This document shows, piece by piece, positions 50,322-60,737 of a DNA stretch of 64,000 nucleotides. How positions within the stretch are numbered: position 1 is the stretch's first letter; every line of letters starts with the position of its first letter. The position numbers were made by a program, and so were the translations under genes. The DNA comes from Buchnera aphidicola str. Ua (Uroleucon ambrosiae) (GTDB taxonomy: Bacteria > Pseudomonadota > Gammaproteobacteria > Enterobacterales > Enterobacteriaceae): positions 248,001 to 312,000 of the forward strand of contig NC_017259.1 of assembly GCF_000225465.1 (NCBI RefSeq), read 5' to 3'. The notes below the pieces were generated by a model, which was not told where the DNA came from, ran no database searches, and saw only the letters and a list, made by a program, of their open reading frames with translations.

Positions 50322-51101
50322 CTCTTGTATTTTTTCTGCAATTAATTTAACAAATTGTGGGTTACTAATAATATAGCCATAAAAATTATTATTGTCATTT
50401 ACTTTTTTAAAAGTATTTATTAAACAACCAGATTCTCGAACTTGTAATTTACCTGTTACAAAATCATAAGCTTCTGAATGAAAATAAAATAAACAATCTA
50501 TTTTTCCGGCTGCAACATAGGCTAAATCGAGTATAGTAGAACCTGTGCATCTTAAAGAAATTCCACACAAAATTAATTTTTGATATATTTCACTATATAG
50601 TAATGTATTATCAAAATTTTTATTAGGTAAATGCACTGCTGCTGTAGTAGAATATAAATTATTAAAATTACTACATCTTGTTCTATATCCGTTTAATTGC
50701 GAACCTTGTCCTTTTATAGCTGTAAATAAATCATTCTTTATAGGATCATATATTACAGAAATTTCATTTATGTTTTTTGTGAAAATAGCGATAGAAACAC
50801 AAAAATGTGGAAAATATTTAATAAAGTTATTTTTTCCATCTAATGCGTTAATAATCCAAATAGTATTTTTTTCATATTGATTTAATAAATGACATTGATT
50901 ATCTTTTAAAATAATATGATTAGGATAAGATTTATATATAATATCACTAATTAATTTATTAGTTTGATATATAATGCTTTTAATAAAAATCTTCTTTTTT
51001 TCTTTATCTTCTTTAATAAATTTACGTATATCATAATTTTGAATAATAAAATTTCCTCCTTTTCGTACTGCACGAACAGCAATATTTAACATTGGACGCA
51101 T
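50310..51101 (-). CDS. suhB: SuhB, inositol monophosphatase family, catalytic site eroded
   Basis: E. coli SuhB is both an inositol monophosphatase and a Nus factor acting at rRNA boxA. It has 263 residues (E. coli 267) and aligns end to end, from RPMLNIAVRAVRKGGNF to GSTILDLAYVAAGKIDC. Metal-binding motifs are degraded: the conserved EE of ITEESGE is KD (66-67), and the DPLDGTTNF block reads NALDGKNNF with Asn85 for the first metal Asp. The early T-x-x-D motif is lost too. Asp88 and the late Asp in YDFVTG remain. It is probably not an active phosphatase; a structural rRNA role is likely. AGGAGAG precedes the ATG. Confidence 0.92.
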   Translation of the reverse strand: MRPMLNIAVRAVRKGGNFIIQNYDIRKFIKEDKEKKKIFIKSIIYQTNKLISDIIYKSYPNHIILKDNQCHLLNQYEKNTIWIINALDGKNNFIKYFPHFCVSIAIFTKNINEISVIYDPIKNDLFTAIKGQGSQLNGYRTRCSNFNNLYSTTAAVHLPNKNFDNTLLYSEIYQKLILCGISLRCTGSTILDLAYVAAGKIDCLFYFHSEAYDFVTGKLQVRESGCLINTFKKVNDNNNFYGYIISNPQFVKLIAEKIQEYHF

Positions 51102-51305
51102 TATACTCTCCTGTTTATTTATATGATTTATTAAAATATTAACATATTTTCAATATATTTAGTATTCAATTAAAATTAATTTATTTAAAAGATAATACGA
51201 TTTGTTAGAAATATAAAAAATGTTTATCATTATTTTTTAATAAGAAAATAATAATTTTTCATTGAAAAAAAAATATTTTAAATATCATATATGTTAGGTT
51301 TATAA

Positions 51306-52391
51306 ATGTATAAAAATATTAATATAACGCAAATTTCTAAATCTAAAATTAATTTGTTAGATTTAAATCGAAAAAAATTAAAAATTTTCCTCATGTCTTT
51401 AGGAGCTAAAAGTTTTTCTACACAACAAATTATGCACTGGATGTACAATCATTACTGCGATGATTTCAATAAAATGCTAAATATTAGTATAAAAATTAGA
51501 AGTAAATTATATGAACAATCTATTATATTTGCATCAAAATTTATAGAAGAAAGAATTTCTTTTGATGGTACGATTAAATGGATTACTTCTATTAATGATC
51601 AGAAAATAGAAACAGTTTATATACCAGAAAAAAAACGTGCTACTCTATGTGTTTCTTCACAAATTGGATGTCCTTTAAAATGTCATTTTTGTGCTACTGG
51701 ACAAAACAATTTTCAAAGAAATTTAAAGGTATCTGAAATTATTGCACAAATTTGGCAAGCAAATAAAATACTAAAAAAGAAAAATATCAAAAATCGTATT
51801 ACTAATATAGTTTTTATGGGAATGGGTGAACCTTTATTAAATTTAAATAATGTTGTAACTGCAATACAAATTATTTTAGATGAATATGGTTTTGGTTTAT
51901 CAAAACGTCGTATTACTTTATCTACATCAGGAATTGTGCCAGCATTAGATAAATTAAAACACATGATTGATGTTTGTTTAGCAATTTCCTTACATGCTCC
52001 AAATGATTATATAAGAAATTTAATTATGCCAATTAATAAAAAATACAATATTAATTGTGTTTTAAATTCAGCAAAAAAATATTTACAATATTCTCATGCT
52101 AATCGAAATGGTATTACAATAGAATATGTTATGCTTGATAATATTAATGATTCTAATAATAATGCCGAAGAATTAGCTAATTTATTAAAAAATATACCTA
52201 GTAAAATTAATTTAATTCCATGGAATTCATTTTTAGGTTCATCTTTTATATGTAGTAATATGAATAGAATTAATATTTTTGCAAATATTTTAAGAAATAA
52301 AGGATTTATTGTAATTATTAGAAAAAATAGAGGACAAGACATTAATGCAGCATGCGGTCAATTAACCGGTAAAATAGTAAAATATGATTAA
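51306..52391 (+). CDS. rlmN: Dual-specificity RNA methyltransferase RlmN
   Basis: RlmN methylates C2 of A2503 in 23S rRNA and A37 in some tRNAs. It has 361 residues (E. coli 384). The radical SAM motif CPLKCHFC is near residue 122, GMGEPLLN follows, and the methyl-carrying Cys is in DINAACGQL near the C-terminus. pilF and rodZ between it and ispG in E. coli are absent. Confidence 0.97.
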   Translation: MYKNINITQISKSKINLLDLNRKKLKIFLMSLGAKSFSTQQIMHWMYNHYCDDFNKMLNISIKIRSKLYEQSIIFASKFIEERISFDGTIKWITSINDQKIETVYIPEKKRATLCVSSQIGCPLKCHFCATGQNNFQRNLKVSEIIAQIWQANKILKKKNIKNRITNIVFMGMGEPLLNLNNVVTAIQIILDEYGFGLSKRRITLSTSGIVPALDKLKHMIDVCLAISLHAPNDYIRNLIMPINKKYNINCVLNSAKKYLQYSHANRNGITIEYVMLDNINDSNNNAEELANLLKNIPSKINLIPWNSFLGSSFICSNMNRINIFANILRNKGFIVIIRKNRGQDINAACGQLTGKIVKYD

Positions 52392-52446
52392 CTAACAAAT
52401 TATTTTTAGCGTTTCACTATTTATACAATATACTAAATAAAATATT

Positions 52447-53574
52447 ATGAATATATATCAAAAAATTAATAGAAAAAAATCTGATCGTATTTATGTTGGA
52501 AAAGTTCCTATTGGAAATAATGCTCCTATTTCAGTACAATCAATGACTAATACTAAAACTTCAAATACTTTAGAAACCATTAATCAAATTTTAGAATTGC
52601 AAAAAGTAGGCGCTGACATTGTTCGTGTTTCTATACCCACTTTTAAAGCTGCAGAATCTTTTAAAATAATTAAAAAAAATATTAAAATACCATTAATCGC
52701 AGATATTCATTTTGATTATAGATTAGCTTTAAAAGCTATAAAATATGGAGCTGATTGTTTAAGAATTAATCCTGGTAATATTGGTAATCAAAAAAAAGTA
52801 TTAGAAATTATTAATTATGCTAAAGATAAAAATATTCCGATTCGAATTGGTGTTAATGCAGGATCTTTAGAAAAAGATATATTAAAAAAATATAAATTAC
52901 CTACTTCTGATGCTTTAGTAGAATCAGCTATGAGAAATATTGAATATTTTGATAATTTAAATTTTAATCAATTCAAAGTAAGTGTAAAAGCATCTAATGT
53001 ATTTTTAGCTGTTGATGCATATAAAATATTAAGAAATAAAATTACACAACCTTTACATATTGGTATAACAGAAGCGGGCGGATTAAGAAATGGAACTGTA
53101 AAATCTGCAATAGGTATGTCTATTTTGTTATTAGATGGTATTGGAGATACATTAAGAATTTCATTAGCAGCTAATCCTATTGAAGAAGTCAAAGTAGCTT
53201 ATGATATTTTAAAAGTTTTAGGATTAAGATCAAGAGGCATTAATTTTATAGCTTGTCCTACTTGTTCTAGACAAGAATTTGATGTAATTCAAGTAGTAAA
53301 TCAATTAGAAAAAAAATTAGAGGATATTACTACCTCTTTAGATGTATCAATTATTGGTTGTATTGTAAACGGAATCGGTGAAGCAAAAATAGCAACATTA
53401 GGATTAACTGGAGGTTATAAAAAAAGTGCATTGTATGAAGATGGGATACGTCAAAAAAATAAATTAAATAATGAAAATATTATAGAAGATATGGAAAAAA
53501 AATTAGAAAAAAAGTATATGAATTACAAAATGTCAAAAAAAAATAAAATTCATTCTTATTTATGCATATTTTAA
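52447..53574 (+). CDS. ispG: 4-hydroxy-3-methylbut-2-enyl diphosphate synthase IspG
   Basis: IspG makes HMBPP in the MEP isoprenoid pathway. It has 375 residues (E. coli 372). A TIM barrel ([20 protein letters not shown]) is followed by the iron-sulfur domain with [10 protein letters not shown] and [10 protein letters not shown]. The last 35 residues are Lys-rich. hisS follows as in E. coli. Confidence 0.97.
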   Translation: MNIYQKINRKKSDRIYVGKVPIGNNAPISVQSMTNTKTSNTLETINQILELQKVGADIVRVSIPTFKAAESFKIIKKNIKIPLIADIHFDYRLALKAIKYGADCLRINPGNIGNQKKVLEIINYAKDKNIPIRIGVNAGSLEKDILKKYKLPTSDALVESAMRNIEYFDNLNFNQFKVSVKASNVFLAVDAYKILRNKITQPLHIGITEAGGLRNGTVKSAIGMSILLLDGIGDTLRISLAANPIEEVKVAYDILKVLGLRSRGINFIACPTCSRQEFDVIQVVNQLEKKLEDITTSLDVSIIGCIVNGIGEAKIATLGLTGGYKKSALYEDGIRQKNKLNNENIIEDMEKKLEKKYMNYKMSKKNKIHSYLCIF

Positions 53575-53588
53575 AACAAGAGAAAATA

Positions 53589-54863
53589 GTGAAGAAAGCA
53601 ATTCAATCAATTAGAGGGATGCATGATTATCTCCCACAAGAACTAATAATTTGGAATTATGTAGAAACTATATTAAAAGAAATACTTACTAGTTATTGTT
53701 ATTTAGAAATTAGATTACCTTTATTAGAAAAAACTACTATTTTTAAAAGAGCTATAGGTGATATTACTGATATTATAGAAAAAGAAATGTATTCTTTTAA
53801 TGATCGAAACGGAAATAGTTTAACTTTACGTCCAGAAGGTACTGTAAGTTGCGTTAGAGCTATAATACAAAATAATTTATTACAAAAGAAAAATAATCGA
53901 TTTTGGTATATAGGTCCAATGTTTCGATATGAAAGACCACAAAAAGGAAGATATCGTCAATTTCATCAATTAGGAGCAGAAGTATTTGGAATAAATACAA
54001 TAGATATTGATTTAGAAATGATTATGTTAATACATCGTATATGGAAAATTATTGGAATTAATTCATATATTAAACTAGAGATTAATTGTATTGGGTCTAA
54101 AATAGAACGTTTTGAATATAAAAAATCATTAGTTTTATTTCTTAAAAAATATGAACATTTATTAGATGAAGATTGTAAAAGAAGACTGCATACTAATCCA
54201 CTGCGTATTTTAGATACTAAAAATCAAGATATAAAAAAAATATTAATAAATGCACCATTATTAAGTGAATATATTAATGGTCATACTAAAAAATATTTTA
54301 ATAATTTGTGTAATATGATGAGTTTTTATGGTATTGAATATGAATATAATCCTAATTTAATAAGAGGATTAGATTACTATAATAACACAGTTTTTGAATG
54401 GACAAGTAATGAATTAGGATCACAACATACCATTTGTGCAGGAGGTAGATATGATTCTTTAGTTCAAGATATGGGGGGGCCAAAAACTCCAGCTATAGGA
54501 TTTGCAATAGGGATAGAACGTTTAGTTTTATTAATTAAATTAAAAAAAATTTTTTCTAAAACATTAGAAGAAATTAATATTTATATTATTTTTATTGAAA
54601 ATGATAACAAAAATAATGCTATTAAATTGTCTGAAGAAATAAGAAATCTAAATCCAACATTAAAAGTTTTTATTAATTTTTTTAAACAAAATATCAAAAA
54701 AAAAATAAAACATGCTATAAATTCTTTAGCCAAAATTATAATTTTTATAAAAAATGAAGAAATAAAAAATAATATTTTTGTAGTTAAAGATTTAAAAAAA
54801 CATACAGAACATTTTCTTTTAAAAAAAGATCTTATGATTAAAATTCAAGAAATGTTTAAATAA
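53589..54863 (+). CDS. hisS: Histidyl-tRNA synthetase
   Basis: HisRS charges tRNA-His (class II). GTG 53589 gives 424 residues, exactly the E. coli length, beginning [18 protein letters not shown], with AAGAGAA just upstream. ATG 53562 would overlap ispG by 13 bases and add nine residues without homology. Motif 2 [19 protein letters not shown], His[14 protein letters not shown] and CAGGRYD, and motif 3 [11 protein letters not shown] are present. The C-terminal anticodon domain is divergent. Confidence 0.95.
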   Translation: MKKAIQSIRGMHDYLPQELIIWNYVETILKEILTSYCYLEIRLPLLEKTTIFKRAIGDITDIIEKEMYSFNDRNGNSLTLRPEGTVSCVRAIIQNNLLQKKNNRFWYIGPMFRYERPQKGRYRQFHQLGAEVFGINTIDIDLEMIMLIHRIWKIIGINSYIKLEINCIGSKIERFEYKKSLVLFLKKYEHLLDEDCKRRLHTNPLRILDTKNQDIKKILINAPLLSEYINGHTKKYFNNLCNMMSFYGIEYEYNPNLIRGLDYYNNTVFEWTSNELGSQHTICAGGRYDSLVQDMGGPKTPAIGFAIGIERLVLLIKLKKIFSKTLEEINIYIIFIENDNKNNAIKLSEEIRNLNPTLKVFINFFKQNIKKKIKHAINSLAKIIIFIKNEEIKNNIFVVKDLKKHTEHFLLKKDLMIKIQEMFK

Positions 54864-54899
54864 TTTTTTTTAATATAATTAAATTTTCAGGTAAAAATA

Positions 54900-56150
54900 T
54901 TGAATAATAAAACAGATTTTTCAAAATATGATCCAAAAATATGGTATGCAATAGAAAAAGAAAAAAAAAGACAAGAAAATCATATCGAATTAATTGCATC
55001 AGAGAATTATGCTAGTCATTATGTTATGAATGTACAAGGTTCACAATTAACTAATAAATATGCAGAAGGATATCCTGGAAAACGTTATTATGGTGGTTGT
55101 AAATATGTAGATATGATAGAAGAAATAGCAATTAATCGAGCTAAAAAATTATTTCATGCTGACTATGCTAATGTCCAACCTCATTCTGGATCTCAAGCAA
55201 ATTTTGCCGTTTATACAGCGTTATTACAACCTGGGGATACAATATTAGGTCTAAAATTATCACATGGAGGTCATTTAACACATGGTGCTTCTGTAAATTT
55301 TTCAGGAAAAATGTATAATGTTATTTCATACGGTGTAGATGATAATGGAATAATCAATTATGAAGAATTATTATATTTAACTAAAAAAAATAAACCTAAA
55401 ATGATTATTGGTGGTTTTTCAGCATATTCTGGAATCTGTGATTGGAAAAAAATGCGCGATATTGCAGATATAGTCAATGCTTATTTTGTTGTAGATATTG
55501 CGCATATTGCGGGTTTAATAGCAGCGAAAATTTACCCTAATCCTATTAATTATGCACATGTAGTCACTAGTACAACTCATAAAACATTAGCAGGACCACG
55601 TGGAGGATTAATTCTTGCTAAAAATGGAAGTGATGACTTATATAAAAAATTAAATTTATCAGTTTTTCCTGGTGCACAAGGAGGTCCATTAATGCATGTT
55701 ATTGCTGGAAAAGCTATAGCATTTAAAGAAGCTTTAGATCCTAAATTTAAAATATATCAGCAACAAATAATAAAAAATTCTAAAATTATGGTAAAAAGTT
55801 TTTTAGAAAGAGGATATACAGTTATATCTGGACAAACTTGCAATCATCTTTTTTTGATTGATTTAACTAATAAAAACATTACTGGAAAAGATGCAGACAT
55901 TGCTTTAAGTAAAGCGAATATCATAATTAATAAAAATACTATACCTAATGATTGTCAAAGTCCTTTTATTACCTCAGGTATACGCATTGGAACTGCAGCT
56001 ATTACAAGACGTGGTTTAAAAGAAAAAGAGTCTTGTAAAATATCATATTGGATTGCTAATATTTTAGATGATATTAATCACACAAAACATATTTTTAAAA
56101 TTAAACAAAAAGTATTAGAAATTTGTTCAAAATATCCTGTTTATATTTAA
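54900..56150 (+). CDS. glyA: Serine hydroxymethyltransferase
   Basis: GlyA converts serine and tetrahydrofolate to glycine and methylene-THF, the main source of one-carbon units. It has 416 residues (E. coli 417). [12 protein letters not shown], the PLP Lys in [14 protein letters not shown] and the C-terminal [14 protein letters not shown] are kept. The start is TTG 54900 with CAGGT upstream (54888-54892). Convergent with bioD. Confidence 0.97.
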   Translation: MNNKTDFSKYDPKIWYAIEKEKKRQENHIELIASENYASHYVMNVQGSQLTNKYAEGYPGKRYYGGCKYVDMIEEIAINRAKKLFHADYANVQPHSGSQANFAVYTALLQPGDTILGLKLSHGGHLTHGASVNFSGKMYNVISYGVDDNGIINYEELLYLTKKNKPKMIIGGFSAYSGICDWKKMRDIADIVNAYFVVDIAHIAGLIAAKIYPNPINYAHVVTSTTHKTLAGPRGGLILAKNGSDDLYKKLNLSVFPGAQGGPLMHVIAGKAIAFKEALDPKFKIYQQQIIKNSKIMVKSFLERGYTVISGQTCNHLFLIDLTNKNITGKDADIALSKANIIINKNTIPNDCQSPFITSGIRIGTAAITRRGLKEKESCKISYWIANILDDINHTKHIFKIKQKVLEICSKYPVYI

Positions 56151-56202
56151 AATATATCTTTAAACATATATATGTCAAAATTTTTATAAAAATATTTTAG
56201 TT

Positions 56203-56877
56203 TTATTTAGGAAGTATTAGTTGAATGTTATTTACATCTATTTTATTTTGATCTTGTAGATATGGAACTACACCTAAAAAAGGAGATTTAATATAATTTA
56301 ATAAAGTTTTTATATAATCTATATTATATTTATTTTCTGGGAAAATATTATTAGCTATCCAACCTCCACATGTAATTTTTTCAGAAAAAATAGCTTTTTC
56401 TGTTAAAATAGCATGATTAATACAACCTAATTTAATTGCAATAATTATTACAACAGTTAATTGTTCTTGTTTCACCCAACTTGAAAAAGTATCTTTATAA
56501 GATAATGGTGTGTACCATCCACCAGCTCCTTCTATAATGATCCAGTTACTTTTTTTTTCAATGTTCTTTAAACCTAAAGACATTTTGTTTTGTGTAATAT
56601 TTTCATTATAAAGATCACTTAAAATATGAGGAGGTGCGTTTTCAGAAAATGAAATAGGATTAATTTCTTTTGCAGTTAATTTTATAGAACTATTTTTTTG
56701 TAAAATAATTGTATCATTATTTAAAATAATATTTGATGTTTTTTTACCTCCTGAAGAAATAGGTTTATATGCTGCTGTTTTATAACCATATTCAGAAGCT
56801 TTCTTTAATAAAATACTACTTACAATAGTTTTACCGACATTAGTATCTGTTCCAGTAATAAAAAATTTTTTAATCAT
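56203..56877 (-). CDS. bioD: Dethiobiotin synthetase
   Basis: BioD closes the ureido ring of dethiobiotin with ATP and CO2. It has 224 residues (E. coli 225). The P-loop is GTDTNVGKT, with KPISSG, EGAGGWYTPL and the C-terminal GVVPYLQ. It is separated from bioB by 341 bases where E. coli has bioF and bioC. Confidence 0.95.
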   Translation of the reverse strand: MIKKFFITGTDTNVGKTIVSSILLKKASEYGYKTAAYKPISSGGKKTSNIILNNDTIILQKNSSIKLTAKEINPISFSENAPPHILSDLYNENITQNKMSLGLKNIEKKSNWIIIEGAGGWYTPLSYKDTFSSWVKQEQLTVVIIIAIKLGCINHAILTEKAIFSEKITCGGWIANNIFPENKYNIDYIKTLLNYIKSPFLGVVPYLQDQNKIDVNNIQLILPK

Positions 56878-57218
56878 ACAATATTCTTATTTCAATTGCA
56901 AAAAAAAATATATTTATTATATTATTATATATTATTAATATTAATAATAGATTCCTTTCAAATAAATTATTTTTACAAAAAATTTTGTACAAAAAATATA
57001 TCTTAAAATTGTGTAACTCAATATAGATTATTATTTATATTTTAAAATATTATATAATAATAATAATAATATTGAGTTACTATTATAATCAAATAAAATC
57101 ATTCTTAATGAAAACAAGTATTTCATTTTATTGATGAAAATTTTACAATAAAAATATAACTATTTTAAAAAAATATTGTATAATTTATGAATTCAAACGT
57201 AATTAATTGTTTTTTAAA
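56878..57218. other. bioD/bioB gap, former bioF-bioC position
   Basis: This is 341 bases of AT-rich DNA. No remnant of bioF or bioC can be read. It holds a 12-bp perfect inverted repeat (57013-57024 with 57069-57080) whose inner flanks are also largely complementary, forming a hairpin of about 68 bases, and a TATAAT-like string near 57178. Confidence 0.6.
57013..57080. repeat. Long hairpin with a 12-bp perfect GTAACTCAATAT stem
   Basis: GTAACTCAATAT at 57013-57024 is matched by its reverse complement at 57069-57080. The AT-rich interior adds imperfect pairing. It lies between bioB and bioD on their transcript and could be a terminator or a processing stem. Confidence 0.6.
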
Positions 57219-58250
57219 TTATGAAACATCTGCATTATAGTATTGATTTTTATTAATTTTTGATAATTTTATAAAAGATTTAGTTTTCAATTTTTGAGAT
57301 ATATTTTGTTTTTTATACTCTGGAGATAAATTTAATTTTTTTAATAATTTTAAATCATGTTTTTCATCTGGATTATCTGCAGTTAATAATTTACATCCAT
57401 AGAAAATAGAATTTGCTCCAGCCATAAAACACATTGCCTGAGTTTGATCATTCATATTTTTACGTCCAGCAGATAATCTAATATAAGATTTTGGCATCAT
57501 AACGCGTGCTGCAGCAATGATACGAATAAAATCAAATGGATCGACATTAGTATTATTTTCCATTGGAGTACCTGGTATTTTAACTAACATATTAATAGGT
57601 ACACTTTCTGGTTGAATGGATAAATTAGATAACTGCATTAATAATTGCATACGATCTTTTATTTGTTCTCCTAAACCTATAATGCCTCCAGAACAAATTT
57701 TTATTCCAGAATCACGAACTATATTTAGTGTATTTAGTCTTTCTTGATATGTACGAGTAGTAATTATATTTTTATAAAAATTTTTAGATGTATCTAAATT
57801 ATGATTATAAAAATCTAAACCTGCATTAGATAATTTTTTTGCTTGTGTATCAGTTAAAGAACCTAAAGTCATACATGTTTCCATACCTAACTTTTTTATT
57901 TCTTTAATAATTTTTTCTAAATACGGTATATCTTTTTCTTTTGGATTTTTCCATGCTGCTCCCATACAAAATCTACTAGAACCTGAAGATTTTGCTTTTT
58001 TTGCGGCATTAATAATTGTTTCTATTTTTAATAAAGGTTCTGTTTGTAATCCTGTTTTATATCTAGAACTTTGTGGGCAATATTTACAATCTTCTGGACA
58101 CGATCCTGTTTTTATTGATAGCAGGGTGCTAATTTGTATCATATTAGGATTAAAATATTTTCTATGTTCTTGTTGGGCTTGAAATATTAAATCAAAGAAG
58201 GGTTTTTTAAATAGTGTCCTCGTTGCTTCTAGAGTCCATATTTTTTTCAT
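57219..58250 (-). CDS. bioB: Biotin synthase
   Basis: BioB inserts sulfur into dethiobiotin (radical SAM). ATG 58250 gives 343 residues (E. coli 346), beginning [14 protein letters not shown], with a strong GGAGA six bases upstream. A TTG at 58262 would add four residues. The radical SAM motif CPEDCKYC, the [2Fe-2S] ligands around [10 protein letters not shown] and CMTLG, and YNHNLDTS are kept. It is divergent from bioA, as in E. coli. Confidence 0.97.
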   Translation of the reverse strand: MKKIWTLEATRTLFKKPFFDLIFQAQQEHRKYFNPNMIQISTLLSIKTGSCPEDCKYCPQSSRYKTGLQTEPLLKIETIINAAKKAKSSGSSRFCMGAAWKNPKEKDIPYLEKIIKEIKKLGMETCMTLGSLTDTQAKKLSNAGLDFYNHNLDTSKNFYKNIITTRTYQERLNTLNIVRDSGIKICSGGIIGLGEQIKDRMQLLMQLSNLSIQPESVPINMLVKIPGTPMENNTNVDPFDFIRIIAAARVMMPKSYIRLSAGRKNMNDQTQAMCFMAGANSIFYGCKLLTADNPDEKHDLKLLKKLNLSPEYKKQNISQKLKTKSFIKLSKINKNQYYNADVS

Positions 58251-58329
58251 GCTTATCTCCAAAAAAATATATTTTTTCTTTAATTAAAGGTTTATACTTA
58301 ATTATTTAATATTTTATATATAAATTATT

Positions 58330-59616
58330 ATGAGTCAATCTGATACATTTTTTGATTATAAACATATCTGGCATCCCTATACTTCAATGATTAATCCTAT
58401 TCCTTGCTATACTGTCATGTCTGCTAAAGGAGTATATTTAAAATTAAAAAACGGGAAAAATATAATAGATGGCATGTCTTCATGGTGGTCAGCTATACAT
58501 GGTTATAATCATCCTATTTTAAATAAATCTTTAAAAAAACAAATTAAAAAAATGTCACATGTGATGTTTGGTGGAATTACACATCCTCCAGCTATTGCAT
58601 TATGTCAAAAACTTATATCTTTAACACCAAATAAACTAGATTGTGTTTTTTTATCTGATTCTGGTTCAGTTGCTATCGAAGTAGCGATAAAAATGTTAAT
58701 ACAGTATTGGCAATCTTTAGGTCAAAAAAGAAAATTATTTTTAACGATCCGAAATGGTTATCATGGAGATACTTTTGCAGCAATTTCTGTATCAGATCCG
58801 AAAAATTCTTTTCACAAAATATATCACAATTTATTACCAAAAAATTTATTTGCTGATGCACCAATTTCTTCTTTTCATAAAGATTGGAATACTAGTGATA
58901 TTACATCTTTTAAAAAAATAATAGAAGAAAATGCTCCTAAAATAGCAGGTGTAATATTAGAACCTATAGTGCAAGGTGTAGGTGGAATGAATTTTTATCA
59001 TCCAACTTATTTAAAAAAAATAAAAAATTTGTGTAAGTATTATTCTATTCCATTAATTTTTGATGAAATTGCAACTGGATTTGGAAGAACCGGTAAAATG
59101 TTTGCTTTTGAACATGCTAATGTTGTACCAGATATACTATGCCTAGGAAAATCAATCACCGGTGGTACAATAACTTTAGCTGCTACTTTAACATCACGAA
59201 ATATTGCTGATACTATTAGTAAAAGTGAAACTAATTGTTTTATGCATGGACCAACTTATATGGGCAATCCATTAGCATGTGCTGCAGCTAATGCTAATAT
59301 AAAAATATTAAATACAAATCAATGGAAAACACAAGTACCTAATATTGAAAAACAACTTTTGAAAAAATTATTACCATTAATTAATCATCCTTATGTAATT
59401 GACGTACGTGTTTTAGGAGCTATTGGAGTAATTGAATGTTCACGTTTAATTAATATATTTTTAATACAGAAATTTTTTGTCAAAAATGGTGTTTGGATTA
59501 GACCATTTAAAAAATTAATTTATATTTTACCGCCTTATATTATTACTAATCGTGAATTAAATAAGTTAACTAATGTTATTTTAGAAGCGTTTAATCATCA
59601 TGCTTTATTTATATAA
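58330..59616 (+). CDS. bioA: Adenosylmethionine-8-amino-7-oxononanoate aminotransferase
   Basis: BioA makes 7,8-diaminopelargonate from KAPA with SAM as amino donor. It has 428 residues (E. coli 429). HIWHPYTSM at the N-terminus, MSSWWSAIHGYNHP, RNGYHGDTFAA, DEIATGFGRTG and the PLP Lys in LGKSITGG are present. With BioD and BioB it completes biotin from KAPA; KAPA must come from elsewhere because bioF and bioC are not here. Confidence 0.97.
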   Translation: MSQSDTFFDYKHIWHPYTSMINPIPCYTVMSAKGVYLKLKNGKNIIDGMSSWWSAIHGYNHPILNKSLKKQIKKMSHVMFGGITHPPAIALCQKLISLTPNKLDCVFLSDSGSVAIEVAIKMLIQYWQSLGQKRKLFLTIRNGYHGDTFAAISVSDPKNSFHKIYHNLLPKNLFADAPISSFHKDWNTSDITSFKKIIEENAPKIAGVILEPIVQGVGGMNFYHPTYLKKIKNLCKYYSIPLIFDEIATGFGRTGKMFAFEHANVVPDILCLGKSITGGTITLAATLTSRNIADTISKSETNCFMHGPTYMGNPLACAAANANIKILNTNQWKTQVPNIEKQLLKKLLPLINHPYVIDVRVLGAIGVIECSRLINIFLIQKFFVKNGVWIRPFKKLIYILPPYIITNRELNKLTNVILEAFNHHALFI

Positions 59617-59624
59617 ATATTATT

Positions 59625-60629
59625 TTAATCCAGTTGATGTATAAGTATCCATATAGGCCTCTTGCCTGTATTATATATATTTATTTTTTTTAATTCTCCA
59701 GTACTTTGAGAAATATTATATATAATAAATGTATTAGATTTTTCTCCAGCAACTATTAAATATTGATCTTTATAATCAATACAAAATGATCTAGGTTGAT
59801 CTTCTGTTTGATAACTTTTATATAAAATAATTTTATTATTATCTGGATTAATATAAAATAATGAAATGATGCTTAATAATCGATCAGTAGCATATAAAAA
59901 ACGCCCGCATGACGTAACATGAATGTCAGCAGACCAATAATGTTTTAAAAATTGTTTATCGGTAATATGTATATTTTGTATATTTTTTATTTCTATGATA
60001 TTTTTTGTGTTATATATCTTCCATACATCTATTGTCCCGTTTAATTCGTTGATAGTATAAATAACATCTTGATTAGGATGAAATGCAATATGACGAGGTC
60101 CTGATTTTTTTTGAGCATAAAGTATTTTTTGTTCAGTATTTTTTAATATTCCAAAATATGTTAAATAATATAAATAAATACAATCTTCTTTTAGAGAAGT
60201 AATAAACAAGATATTATATTTATAATTTATTTTTGCAGCATGACAACCTTTTATATCATAAATAATTTGTATAGGATTTTGAAGTTGACCATCCATATCT
60301 AATGGAGCAACGATAAGAGAATTAGTATGATAAGAACTACAAAATAAAAATTTTTGATTTTGATCAAAAGAAAGAAAATTTGCTTTTCCAGGAAAAGAAA
60401 TTTTACTCTTCTCATAAAGACAACCCTTTGCATCTATATTATAAGTAATAATTTCATTATTTTTAGACAGTCCAGCATATAATAATTTTTGATTTTTAAT
60501 AATTTTAATAGGTTGAACTTCACTATATGTATCTACGGTTTGTATTAAATGCATCTTTCCATTATCGCATAAATTCCATACTTCTATACTCTGACTATCT
60601 GAATTAGAAATATAAACTATTCTTTTCAT
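59625..60629 (-). CDS. pgl: 6-phosphogluconolactonase
   Basis: Pgl hydrolyses 6-phosphogluconolactone in the oxidative pentose phosphate pathway. It has 334 residues (E. coli 331). It is a seven-bladed propeller lactonase: YISNSDSQSIEVW at the N-terminus, GPRHIAFHPNQ, CGRFLYATDR and QPRSFCIDYKDQYLIVAGE near the end. AAAGGAA precedes the ATG. Convergent with bioA, 8 bases apart. Confidence 0.95.
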   Translation of the reverse strand: MKRIVYISNSDSQSIEVWNLCDNGKMHLIQTVDTYSEVQPIKIIKNQKLLYAGLSKNNEIITYNIDAKGCLYEKSKISFPGKANFLSFDQNQKFLFCSSYHTNSLIVAPLDMDGQLQNPIQIIYDIKGCHAAKINYKYNILFITSLKEDCIYLYYLTYFGILKNTEQKILYAQKKSGPRHIAFHPNQDVIYTINELNGTIDVWKIYNTKNIIEIKNIQNIHITDKQFLKHYWSADIHVTSCGRFLYATDRLLSIISLFYINPDNNKIILYKSYQTEDQPRSFCIDYKDQYLIVAGEKSNTFIIYNISQSTGELKKINIYNTGKRPIWILIHQLD

Positions 60630-60737
60630 ATAATTCCTTTGATATTTTAATCACACAACAATACTTAAAAATTTTTTAAAATTAACATAATACAAAATTG
60701 ATTGAATTTTATTCAGATAACATTACATAAGAAATAT

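Noticed and set aside
58289-58297. BirA operator half-site between bioB and bioA
   Set aside because: GGTTTATAC resembles one half of the E. coli operator (GGTTTACAA), but no matching half lies at the required spacing. One AT-rich 9-mer is not evidence.
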